Shown one piece after another: positions 9,101 to 13,054 of a stretch of 13,054 nucleotides of DNA (position 1 is its first letter; the number at the start of each line of letters is the position of its first letter). Under the pieces are notes generated by a model. It saw only the letters and a program-made list of their open reading frames with translations. It was not told the origin of the DNA and made no database searches. The DNA lies in assembly GCA_030849805.1 (NCBI GenBank), contig JASANZ010001745.1, forward strand, positions 1 through 13,054. The letters are read 5' to 3'. Made by a program: the position numbers and the translations under genes. This DNA is from Sergeia podlipaevii. Lineage: Eukaryota > Euglenozoa > Kinetoplastea > Trypanosomatida > Trypanosomatidae.

Positions 9101-10353
9101 CAGCACTGGCTGCCTCTGCGAGGGCTTCCTCAGAGGGGAACACGGGCATGCATAGAGAGGCTCGTTCAAGTATGCCTGACGCACTGCGTGTATCGGTGTA
9201 CGATCACGATCAGCAGCAGCACCCACAGCAGTTTCTTGACGCATCATCGCACTGGGATGGCGATGCATCTCTTCTTGGTGGGGCAAGCAGTCGCCATAAG
9301 CGAAAGAACGCTCATCGCCGGGGCAGTGTATGTCCTAGTCTTAACACCAGCGGACTTGCTGAGCGCAGCGTCCTGCAATGTATCTCCTCGCCTCTCTCAC
9401 GCCCCAAGCCGGCTAGCGCGCGAGGCGGGTCAGCTGGTGTCACCACCACCACTAGGCAACCCCGGTGCATCGAGTCCCTAGATACGCTGAGCAAGATCCC
9501 TACCAGTTCCCGCAGCATGCGTTTAGATGGAGCGGCTCTTGGACATGCCAGCGCCGTCACCTCAAACGCATTAAATATGATGAGCGCGGGCACAAGCGGA
9601 GCCAGTAGTAGCGGTGGTGTGACCCTTCAGCAGACCAAGGCAGACAGCGCCACTGTGCAGGCACGGGATACCGTTATGGCTACGTGGACGTGGGTGCAGA
9701 CACAATGCGCTACCTATTCGGAACTACTGAAGGCCTACAGGGACTCTTTGCAGCGCGCGGAGCGACTTGATGAACTGCTAGACAAATCGCGTAATGAGCG
9801 AGACGACAGCCGGCAGGAGCTGGATGCACTCAAGCTGCTGCTTGATGCACTTCGCAAGGAGAATGACAACATGCGCCGCGTTCTTCGCGATCTGAACATC
9901 AACCTCGAGGAGTACATGGCCAACTTGGCAAAACAGACCACTCTCAACGCCAAACTGCGCGAGGAGGCGGAAAGTTTCAAGGGCAAAGTAGCGCTGCTCC
10001 GCACCACAGCGGAGCAACAGGAATTCTGCGAAATGGGTGTGGTAGAACTGGCCATGAAGGCAGAGGATCTCACTGAGGTGGAGGAAACTCTAAGGCAGGT
10101 GCTGACCTACCACGACGAGGAACTTATTCAAAAGAAACGGGAGAGGCTCGGGCGGAGCGTCCAGAGCATTCGCAAGTTCACACGGAAGATGTTGAATATG
10201 CTACAGGCGCAGACTCGCTTTAATACCGGCAATCTTGAGAGCCAACGGCTTAACCTCTTGCAGGGGGCTGCGGAGTTACTCGTGCGCATTGATGAAGCGG
10301 AAGATGAGCTGAACACACAGCTGGAGCGCAAGCGACTTGGGTTGGGGCGGTAG
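112..10353 (+). CDS. Giant kinesin with N-terminal motor and about 3,000-residue tail
   Basis: ATP-driven microtubule motor, 3,413 residues, stop TAG. The start is the first ATG after the in-frame stop at 88-90, and the motor begins within ten residues. Motor (about 1-401): P-loop GQTGSGKT 122-129, switch I NETSSRSH 266-273, switch II DLAGSE 302-307, microtubule-binding VPYRDSKLTRIL 347-358, SLGGN 361-365. The neck (FAQRAK at 390-395, then NKPRVNRELTVNEL at 399-412) and GNVI/SKT elements resemble kinesin-1; FAQRAK also occurs in kinesin-12. An N-terminal motor normally walks toward plus ends. Motor loops carry Ser/Pro/Asp-rich inserts near 52-82, 132-155 and 203-220. Coiled coil about 405-620. 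The tail is low-complexity, with Q runs and degenerate helical repeats, further helices about 1055-1230 and 2892-3010, and a helical C-terminal domain about 3185-3413. Conventional kinesin heavy chains have about 1,000 residues, so the tail is exceptional. Cargo and location are unknown. The motor call is secure; the subfamily is not. Confidence 0.96.
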   Translation: MYRKPEVRVVARFRPLSADEMGNYADKDAVPLCAVYDSQCVEVLERFDARKNPPSSRLPSSQSTPLDTFNNKSQSAFDMSKEFTVDEVFSVDATQEYLYERVGRPVVNNVVQGYNGTLIAYGQTGSGKTHSMFGPQGGTVNVFTPDDADPDFYAHRGLIPRIVEELIAQLNEYDEAERTWTMHVSIFEIYKEEIMDLLAKQRPKSSRSGSAMPPPKIDYRIREDVVGGKGIYVESLETIGAHTTLEVLELIKTAMTRRRTASTNSNETSSRSHSLVCITVEQRDHTAAPGGATITSRLNLVDLAGSEKLSKTHANGERLREAQTINLSLALLGNVIHKLTDGKSGYVPYRDSKLTRILQESLGGNSLTTLLCHCSVAMCNREETLSTMRFAQRAKRVRNKPRVNRELTVNELRLQLAASLQRITVLEQKLQVSNELHHATITKQKQHRVESEGNMKSVIASLMKEVEELREEIQLKAEELVHEKDRVDFYKKESAKLAAELEVTNRRQQRAQDALNEALSKANEDNCALLAQLEDLKKELATSIQYASTRDADHKQAEHEKELEADAEKRRRQMARAQSRHKMTQKDLSEDFVAILVEARLEKLEAERAKERVGCEKQTQATDDTERAKGSDATTSLLEPRALPQPPVGPPTHTPPRPGAACATCGKQLVETPPTQQLQQQQEEEVHAMKTQHTRHAWTMTDFAYHSHEHDGDINAQLHHHSRMSGANASDSLAEFAIIRGQSFEQQQMSEQAQVHMRQLGTDEVARTLHVAGELLSSIANSPSNVNGSPALPDVSSISGLSRITLQSRSNGGGVDVMRAVEVLEHVLRVITEAIQKDAVLADGASKDMGGEKMMIGNMRVAQSELENALQVSERVLQMWRQSNGALSPAALMETEWAATQQQQQQQQRTSTNAEKDPPSSACVNIDYSEDNKLRQNARKAQRPMTEEELAMLQREEGRLVQHDIEALCRRLDAVAALEEGNVCGRNTLTGCKEMKRICADGNALTTEGVGMDNLPSALLRAVAACERTASLCASEVNNSTTSSNDGTSRCGSRRVVVEQHLERLASHLESQSQQHMQTLSSALERMVKSTHESFKVLSTQMEADRIAELQSQLVVQVEKGLCGAVAQAKQRGEPASVLALATITDGLEQHAVCELQALYKEQQERRGAHHEQLLRELKSESKAQCQGLADKMHAAINSALAALCQELSGSSNNSKGGTFAGGALHKMNPKEVENLRALLEEHAHRAAGSSCVAQHKHITREVRRLTHCQQDSDAAADARTVASLKAIVEASVQQTLGKMHLLALHAQSPLDVAQAASSSSQAEEFQSPHEDDTTIMQYHNRAGAGAREAGVSSPSHLSAAALEELTEQLQLLSPYALSSHVIPASTTGKHAHPPQQQQQGPRGRSPLKILPPMLTLSPEVLQRLSVQLEASREHKQAPPPSRFSTTSPVQRVHTSRDQRGAFLEKAHQLIIAATAAHAIHSGPSPGAPSRDAAALNVVQAEVRKAAQQTIDSMAVRVPETLIAYERQQASALESSRDTIFGHLTSALPTSNVEGHHHHSITTDGSVASEFMQGLSAQQREAVMLAAKTMMEGVSQALELGQVDLQRELQAAMVSEQRRHETGLPLCLTTADIAALFASLRAYALEEVKGAVARGANVPLSATDLEGVKARVYASSAGPIAEAVELQRQRQDEQRKAAVEQLRDAVSLARGNMASAAEEAVQASLATLARELQGDEIKKTGGAERLVALGVSSDKAQDVCQALEKLAAVEIGSLLAAYSAGADSGVEALTAKQNKIALETDLATCTALQTISAETVNGMVARLNRLNTTESATAEAISHKGKLPDSDALGYATAVFDEPHMRDYLISDVAACAAQGTLLRDIVVAELIKDLATAEQERLAKALHSKGCSSPSKQLLSTEAALTNPFMVRETAAKLHQLRTIAEQVQTLSQLTPSPVVELCQRQQQQQKKRDGAALSNSSSNIRAEGGEYALSTRMMGDAMDGQDPTAEIITSSAYAAPSQTGVEQLTARLSALPAEDLQHISRRLQIATIQQVSPEVQQESAAAALRAVGEYLSRMHQAGAPAQLTTARIDAAIDPIVLNTALESVRGALGAAAATTPLKKSSAVGDSGGTSTGRSPTKMTSLQQQRAGLTVSASEEETVDKLLGTMSPASTALSPSSPNGVHSLQAVTGLPAPPTRTDSVDRAEEEQGTKLRVLCQAIEHAHAENVASRKHKSNVEKEEEEGRGNHGGARKLHMMVLRPTEHAMGHRYSAIDADEANVVTASFALASFPFNESSHLSSVSPKRRQTSRLNNSSSSGGGDVAVKGGAMASASPALSDLQYVAALEGIQLTIRQAVQDGMETHAGAMQRAMHLLEAMMRTSQMVAAQQRLAERPRAGSRPLLQREQVGASELTSGETVNPRRVSSMVNPYEIVGPSLRLATLMDEYLVGEEEVGRAQYVVREAAESAAGRVVVLPDTDCAGDGKPSTSAGSEVEFHSCSTLSSRDVANIQASLLTLEHAVGRVAAASREQVLKPYTETSPDAALLAIIAGEQGKGRDGATPEVLQHAEMVIWALQSLASALHSTDETAAVAVAGTSGTVATHNSTCVDNKRGFQQLSRLQYYATGDGNNVEGLEERSLLPQVQGAITALNALVRLATGDDEATKEADPEVVEALRFLDDDNVRDALQDLEQAHRVGWVVLKPRIMSPTSVSVSDAFVVASRSSAGETNATGNTTDTTSRHSAMCMTEVMAPMLTLIGTGAPFSPGTGTSSSGKIQQSPLKHRTSKCVTLLDAVLYEKEQQQRQQQQQGNGGRPSSFVSNGNFTGAAMLVPVSAPATSGVAAASQSWQQQPAVKEVREAGTVTDINSRTTTEEAFKILSSNTEDKGNSRMVVVQQAQVRELATAQRELAAYREVVQDALKLLGSPHARGGDEEEPDAPPEDAMAALHRLRCEISFYKKAEEPSLRREVDLRQRELAGIHDAMLELQALVAQAEATTAEAALAASARASSEGNTGMHREARSSMPDALRVSVYDHDQQQHPQQFLDASSHWDGDASLLGGASSRHKRKNAHRRGSVCPSLNTSGLAERSVLQCISSPLSRPKPASARGGSAGVTTTTRQPRCIESLDTLSKIPTSSRSMRLDGAALGHASAVTSNALNMMSAGTSGASSSGGVTLQQTKADSATVQARDTVMATWTWVQTQCATYSELLKAYRDSLQRAERLDELLDKSRNERDDSRQELDALKLLLDALRKENDNMRRVLRDLNINLEEYMANLAKQTTLNAKLREEAESFKGKVALLRTTAEQQEFCEMGVVELAMKAEDLTEVEETLRQVLTYHDEELIQKKRERLGRSVQSIRKFTRKMLNMLQAQTRFNTGNLESQRLNLLQGAAELLVRIDEAEDELNTQLERKRLGLGR
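2812..2835 (+). repeat. In-frame (CAG)8 microsatellite, polyglutamine run
   Basis: Eight uninterrupted CAG codons encode glutamines 901-908 in the kinesin tail. Pure codon repetition, unlike the mixed CAA/CAG runs elsewhere in the gene, makes this the tract most likely to change length by slippage between strains. Confidence 0.95.
4297..4311 (+). repeat. Mixed CAG/CAA polyglutamine run (Q5)
   Basis: Five glutamine codons of mixed CAG and CAA form follow a His-Pro-Pro segment in the kinesin tail. They lie between two copies of the degenerate leucine repeat (residues 1363-1378 and 1414-1431), in what looks like a flexible linker. Confidence 0.8.
4978..5067 (+). repeat. Degenerate tail repeat, copy 1 (residues 1623-1652)
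   Basis: This segment starts G-x-P, continues with LTTA at residues 1628-1631 and an Ile at 1633, and ends ALEEVKGAV at 1644-1652. The same order and near-identical spacing recur at residues 2080-2110 (GxP, LTTA, I, ALESVRGAL), with one gap in the alignment. The 14 residues before it also align with the second copy (L, A, R and H conserved at equal spacing). I read this as an old internal duplication in the kinesin tail. Confidence 0.6.
5998..6012 (+). repeat. Alternating CAA/CAG polyglutamine run (Q5)
   Basis: Five alternating CAA and CAG codons lie just after a CQR triplet and before KKR in the kinesin tail. The interrupted codon pattern suggests amino-acid-level retention of glutamine rather than simple slippage. 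It is a low-complexity linker next to a leucine-repeat copy at residues 1941-1958. Confidence 0.8.
6349..6441 (+). repeat. Degenerate tail repeat, copy 2 (residues 2080-2110)
   Basis: This is the partner of the segment at residues 1623-1652. GxP is followed by LTTA (2085-2088), Ile 2090 and ALESVRGAL (2102-2110). In this copy a leucine-rich motif (2023-2045) and an SPEVQQ motif (2054-2059) lie immediately upstream. In copy 1 the equivalents (1363-1378 and 1418-1423) are separated by a longer insert. Confidence 0.6.
8503..8529 (+). repeat. CAG/CAA-rich polyglutamine run interrupted by Arg
   Basis: Three glutamine codons, one arginine codon (CGA, a single change from CAA) and five more glutamine codons sit in the kinesin tail before a Gly/Ser-rich stretch. 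It is a low-complexity linker. Confidence 0.85.
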
Positions 10354-10485
10354 ACATACTGTAATGTAGTGGACTGAGTATGTCATACTGTGTTTTTATT
10401 GTTCTCTTTTTTTTCTTTTTCTTTTTGCGCATGTGTGCGTTTGTGCCTTCTTTTTCCAATGATGGTACTTTTCTTATCTGTTTCG

Positions 10486-10595
10486 TTCTTTCCTTCTTTC
10501 TTCTTCTTTTTGTATGGAAGGATGGCTTTCTATGAAGACTGCTGCACATAAAGAAAGAGAGAGAGAGGAAGAGGGGAAGAAAGAGAAGGAAAGAG
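10486..10595 (+). other. Pyrimidine tract facing a complementary purine tract (potential hairpin)
   Basis: A 26-nt pyrimidine-only run (10486-10511) is followed 38 nt later by a 46-nt purine-only run (10550-10595). Positions 10488-10495 are complementary to 10586-10593, and 10496-10503 to 10576-10583. A 16-bp stem with a 2-nt bulge (10584-10585) and a 72-nt loop is therefore possible in the mRNA. Mirror-like polypurine DNA of this kind can also form a triplex. Function unknown. Confidence 0.55.
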
Positions 10596-10712
10596 TTGGG
10601 AATATGGGCGAAGGGACTGGCTTGACGAATTACCTTGGCATCCATTTACGGCACTCCTCCGCTCTGCATGTCATATTTTTTTTTCTTTCATACGTCCACT
10701 TACTTTTTCTTT

Positions 10713-10740
10713 AAAAATATATATATACATACATATATTA
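10713..10740. repeat. AT-rich tract with (AT)n and CATA units
   Basis: An A-run passes into (AT)5 and then ACATACATATATTA. The arrangement resembles the tract in the kinesin 5' leader at 47-74. Simple repeat in the 3' untranslated region. Confidence 0.8.
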
Positions 10741-10842
10741 GACGCGTGTCTTACCCCCTTTTCAGCATTAGAGTAGAGCATTGAATATGAATGGTGATGA
10801 TGATTATTATTTGTATTATATTATTATAATTGGTGATTACTT

Positions 10843-10857
10843 TATATATATATATAT
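10843..10857. repeat. (TA)n dinucleotide tract
   Basis: Fifteen nucleotides of uninterrupted TA alternation lie in the kinesin 3' region, preceded by an ATT/TAT-rich stretch (10796-10830). Confidence 0.85.
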
Positions 10858-11108
10858 TGGAAACGAAAGTGGGCTTGCATTTTGTATTTTGTTTCTTATC
10901 TCTTCGCATGTCTTGCGATAGTTCTATGTCTTTCTCATTGATATATGTTTGCCTTTTTTTTGTTGTTGTTTCGTTTCTCGTGAAGAAATAAATGTATAGT
11001 AGTACTACAAAAAAGCAATGGTGAGAAAAAAAAAAGCGCGATTTAGGATGATATTCTCCCCGTATCCTTCTTCTTCTCTCTTCCCACTCTCTTTGACAGT
11101 GACTTGTT

Positions 11109-11135
11109 GGGGGGAGGGGGGGGAGAAAAAAAAAA
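11109..11135 (+). repeat. G6-A-G8 run followed by A10
   Basis: Six Gs, one A and eight Gs, then AGA and an unbroken run of ten As. It is the only strongly G-rich block in an otherwise T-rich gap. The G block might form a guanine quadruplex in RNA. It is also a place where homopolymer length may be misassembled. Confidence 0.8.
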
Positions 11136-11223
11136 CGCTACCGGGGTAAAGAAGCGAGCTGAACGTTAGAGTGATTTCTTAAGTTTCATAGAGAAGCATA
11201 TCTTTGCGTGTGTGTGTTCTTAG

Positions 11224-11256
<33 letters not shown>
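11224..11256. repeat. (ATT)11 trinucleotide microsatellite
   Basis: Eleven perfect ATT units. A second, shorter ATT tract lies at 11575-11593 in the same gap. Confidence 0.95.
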
Positions 11257-11574
11257 TGGAGCAGAGCAGTGCGTAGGCACCTGAATAGGCTTCACTTTTT
11301 TTTTTTTCTCCCCCTTGGTTGTTATCATCTGAATGCGCAGGGATCTGTGTCTTGTCGTCATGCGTTTTGGCGGGAAACATACATGCTTTCTTTTTCTTTT
11401 TCTCTTCTCTCTCTCTCCCCGATGTATTTTCTGAAGAAGCGACTGCCAAGTGTCTGTGCGATCAATATCAATCTGGCATCACAGAATATAACAATTGTTC
11501 AGAATATATCATGACAAAAATACCTTTTTAAATACACTGAAGCGCAAACTTTTGCCTTTGTTGATGTCTATATC

Positions 11575-11593
11575 ATTATTATTATTATTATTA
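11575..11593. repeat. ATT trinucleotide tract, about six units
   Basis: A shorter relative of the (ATT)11 repeat, lying about 60 nt before the main pyrimidine tract of the downstream gene. Confidence 0.85.
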
Positions 11594-11651
11594 TCATTAC
11601 TGTTATTGACTCTTTTCTTTTTCCAATTGTTCGAGCCATGCTCACTTTTTG

Positions 11652-11703
11652 CCTTCTTTCCTTTTTTTTTCGTATATTTTCTTTTATTTATTCTCAATTG
11701 AAG
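11652..11703 (+). promoter_or_regulatory. Candidate trans-splicing signal: pyrimidine tract and AG acceptor
   Basis: A 20-nt pyrimidine-only run (11652-11671, mostly T) is followed by a further T-rich stretch. The first AG after it is at 11702-11703. In trypanosomatids the first AG downstream of such a tract is the usual spliced-leader acceptor. This would give a 5' UTR of about 121 nt, with the ATG at 11825 as the first ATG. A competing AG lies at 11807-11808 after a short tract and would leave only 16 nt of leader. Confidence 0.6.
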
Positions 11704-11824
11704 TGTAATCAGAATCTCTTGAGTCTCTGAATAACAACGGAGGCACTCATACCTCCCTCGTTCACCTACCCCACACCCCAAAGCTCAAAACTATACTTTC
11801 TTTATTAGTACTGTCTACACGCAC

Positions 11825-12532
11825 ATGTTTTGCATTTTTCGTCTCACCGCTAGCAGTAGCATGCACAAACGTTGCGTCTCACAGCTTCGTCTTCAGCACT
11901 ACAAAAGGCTGCACTCTATATCTGCCGCGACACCTCCGCTTTGGTCGCCGCCGATAGCATCCTCGTCGTTAAAGCAAGGTGCTGATAGCGCCACTCAGAG
12001 CAGCGCCGAATCTACCAATCGTACCATATCAACTAGTAGTCGTGACGACCAACGGAGATCGGGGACTGCTCCGCCGTCGACAGCGGCGCTTGAGGAAGAA
12101 GTGCGAGCGCTCAAAGCCGAGCTCATTTATGTCCGCCTACAGCTCGCAGAAGCGCAAAGTCGTTATTCACAATCTTCCCGAAACTCAGAGCGCACGCATG
12201 CAGCAGGTGCCCTTTCATCTCCCAGAGACTTGCTAGCGGCTCTAGCGAAAACAGACAAGGAAGCCCACAAAGCAGCAACACAGCTCCGCTACACCACCTT
12301 TGCATTACAATCTAGTCATGACACTCTCGAACTTGAACTACGGCGCATCTTGAGCATAGGCCTCACAGAGGACGAGGTAGACGCGGCAGCAATTGAGTGT
12401 GGAGCACGACAATTCATAAGATCAAACATCGCCTTCAACGCCGAGCCACTCTCCCAGCAGACACTACACGCTACCACTCTTGCAACGCACCTCACTGCCA
12501 CTCCACAATCATCAGCTCCGGGTCAAACGTAA
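11825..12532 (+). CDS. Hypothetical protein with presequence-like N terminus and short coiled coil
   Basis: A 235-residue protein that I do not recognise. It starts at the first ATG after the likely splice acceptor; an in-frame TAA at 11732-11734 closes the frame upstream. Residues 1-53 contain no Asp or Glu but many Arg, Lys, Ser and Leu (such as HKRCVSQLRLQHYKRLH at 14-30), as in a mitochondrial import presequence. Met13 is an alternative start. Residues 54-85 are a polar Ser/Thr-rich linker. Residues 87-114 form a short coiled coil with hydrophobic residues at 89, 93, 96, 100, 103, 107 and 110, a clean heptad pattern. Residues 131-205 look folded and helical, including an LELELRRIL stretch and an acidic turn TEDEVDAAAI. 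The last 25 residues are Thr/Ala/Ser-rich. There is no transmembrane segment or catalytic motif. Codon use and the lack of low complexity in the core support a real gene. Mitochondrial location is an inference. Confidence 0.8.
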   Translation: MFCIFRLTASSSMHKRCVSQLRLQHYKRLHSISAATPPLWSPPIASSSLKQGADSATQSSAESTNRTISTSSRDDQRRSGTAPPSTAALEEEVRALKAELIYVRLQLAEAQSRYSQSSRNSERTHAAGALSSPRDLLAALAKTDKEAHKAATQLRYTTFALQSSHDTLELELRRILSIGLTEDEVDAAAIECGARQFIRSNIAFNAEPLSQQTLHATTLATHLTATPQSSAPGQT

Positions 12533-12647
12533 AGCAAAGAGGAAAGCCAAACAGAAAAGAAAAAGAAGGAAAAAGAACAACAACATTAGCAAACAACAAA
12601 TCGCATATTTACACTTTTTCTTTTTTATATATATAACCAACAGGCTA

Positions 12648-12776
12648 ATCCTCCCAAATGCAACACGCTATGTCAATAGATGCACCACACCTACACACAT
12701 ACACACCTACACATACACACAACAAAATGCAATGAACCTCTCGATGGCGTAACTAGTTCTCTTATCCTCCCAAATG
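12648..12776 (+). repeat. Pair of 13-nt direct repeats, 116 nt apart
   Basis: ATCCTCCCAAATG occurs at 12648-12660 and again at 12764-12776, flanking the CA-rich tract. The match is exact over 13 nt. It could be a duplicated UTR element or chance; no function is known to me. Confidence 0.6.
12682..12728 (+). repeat. CA-rich tract with ACACCTAC/ATACACAC units
   Basis: Repeated CACA with interspersed CTACAC and ATACAC units in the gap after the 235-residue gene. It lacks G apart from the single G at its left end, in sharp contrast to the T-rich gap upstream. Simple repeat. Confidence 0.75.
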
Positions 12777-12833
12777 ACCTCACCACTAGCACCATACACA
12801 TACCCCTGAATTAGATCTTCCTTGTCGCCATCA

Positions 12834-12870
12834 CCTTCCTCCTCTCTTCTACCTTATTTTTTATTAAAAG
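12834..12870 (+). promoter_or_regulatory. Candidate trans-splicing signal for gene 3
   Basis: A C/T-only run at 12834-12850 continues as a T-rich stretch to 12862 and is followed by the first AG at 12869-12870. No ATG lies between this AG and 13020. Later AGs at 12921-12922 and 12982-12983 are alternatives, so the exact acceptor is uncertain. Confidence 0.5.
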
Positions 12871-12881
12871 TTGCCTTCACT

Positions 12882-12907
12882 TTTAAAAAGAAAAATTTCT
12901 TTTTAAA
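12882..12907. repeat. Perfect 12-bp inverted repeat, 2-nt spacer
   Basis: TTTAAAAAGAAA (12882-12893) is the exact reverse complement of TTTCTTTTTAAA (12896-12907), separated by AA. It lies just after the candidate splice acceptor of gene 3, in the leader or pre-mRNA. It is A/T-rich, so a hairpin would be weak, and the two central pairs would have to open to make a loop. Confidence 0.75.
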
Positions 12908-13019
12908 GAAACCCTTCCTTAGCGTTCTTTATTCACCGCACATTAACATCGCCAATATCTCACCGCAAATATCACTTTGCTCAGCGTCAAGCACCCGCGT
13001 TTATCGAGCACACGTCAGC

Positions 13020-13054
13020 ATGGGTCTCTCCGATCAGACTATCGCCGTTGTTGA
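13020..13054 (+). CDS. Start of a third gene, truncated by the window end
   Basis: The frame opens at the first ATG after the pyrimidine tract at 12834-12862 and encodes MGLSDQTIAVV before the window ends. There are no competing upstream ATGs in the preceding 150 nt and the codons are GC-balanced as in the other genes, so a real start is likely. Eleven residues are too few to identify the product. The pattern LSDQTIAVV weakly recalls the first helix of globin-domain flavohaemoglobins, but this is only a hint. Confidence 0.55.
   Translation, partial: MGLSDQTIAVV

Larger units (their letters stand above)
10354..11824 (+). other. Non-coding gap: kinesin 3' UTR and upstream region of the next gene
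   Basis: This is 1.47 kb without a credible gene. Open frames here are short and built from homopolymer or triplet repeats. The + strand is strongly T-rich, with pyrimidine-only runs (10402-10426, 10486-10511, 11652-11671). There are also AT and ATT repeats, a 46-nt purine run and a G-run/A-run block. In trypanosomatids the upstream poly(A) site is set by the downstream splice acceptor, so most of this gap is probably kinesin 3' UTR. I recognise no retroposon (SIDER-type) signature by eye, but a diverged copy would need an alignment search. Confidence 0.75.
12533..13019 (+). other. Non-coding gap between gene 2 and gene 3
   Basis: This is 487 nt with no credible gene. It opens with a purine-rich stretch (12535-12580), has a short T-rich patch (12613-12635) and then a CA-rich tract (about 12682-12728). 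Nearer gene 3 it has a C/T tract with downstream AGs, and an A/T inverted repeat. It presumably holds the 3' UTR of the 235-residue protein and the 5' processing signals of gene 3. Confidence 0.75.

Noticed and set aside
9002..9481. 159-residue plus-strand open frame in another phase inside the kinesin gene
   Set aside because: The kinesin frame is intact across it with a sensible helical sequence, while this frame looks random.
10250..10645. 131-residue minus-strand frame rich in Lys and Arg
   Set aside because: It arises from the complement of T-rich and purine tracts in the 3' region and has no protein-like character.
11495..11701. Short Leu/Phe-rich frame resembling a membrane segment upstream of the 235-residue gene
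   Set aside because: It is simply translation of ATT repeats and the pyrimidine tract, and it ends before the likely splice acceptor.
10354..11824. Possible retroposon (SIDER-like) or small RNA gene in the long gap
   Set aside because: No terminal signature, target-site duplication or tRNA/snRNA-type box could be seen; only simple repeats and pyrimidine tracts are evident.

Overview
The window looks like nuclear DNA of a trypanosomatid protozoan. One intronless reading frame of 10.2 kb fills most of it. All genes lie on the same strand. The gaps between genes carry long T-rich pyrimidine tracts followed by AG (the signature of trans-splicing), along with AT, ATT and homopolymer simple repeats. 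The coding DNA is moderately GC-rich and rich in CAG/GCG codons, while the gaps are AT-rich. This fits a Leishmania/Leptomonas/Crithidia-type (Leishmaniinae) genome, but the species cannot be fixed from the sequence. The standard genetic code is used: the giant frame has no internal stop.

Layout. Positions 1-111 are the end of a 5' leader with an AT dinucleotide tract. Positions 112-10353 encode a 3,413-residue kinesin. Its motor domain is N-terminal (about residues 1-401) with all the nucleotide-binding motifs and a kinesin-1-like neck. A coiled-coil stalk follows (about 405-620). Next comes a roughly 2,500-residue tail rich in Ala, Gln, Ser and His, with polyglutamine runs, degenerate helical repeats and CDK-type phosphorylation motifs. 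The protein ends in a low-complexity-free helical domain (about 3185-3413). Positions 10354-11824 are a 1.47 kb non-coding gap, presumably the kinesin 3' UTR plus the trans-splicing signals of the next gene. It holds several simple repeats and a pyrimidine/purine inverted pair. Positions 11825-12532 encode a 235-residue unrecognised protein with a basic, presequence-like N terminus and a short heptad coiled coil. Positions 12533-13019 are a second gap with a CA-rich tract, a short direct repeat, a pyrimidine tract with AG, and a perfect 12-bp inverted repeat. Positions 13020-13054 are the first 11 codons of a third gene.

How the parts fit. The three genes are consistent with one stretch of a co-directional trypanosomatid transcription unit, processed by spliced-leader addition coupled to polyadenylation. 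Such units group unrelated genes, so adjacency does not imply shared function. The most unusual object is the giant kinesin, above all its degenerate repeat-bearing tail. No mobile element, rRNA, tRNA, CRISPR array or virus-like sequence was recognised.
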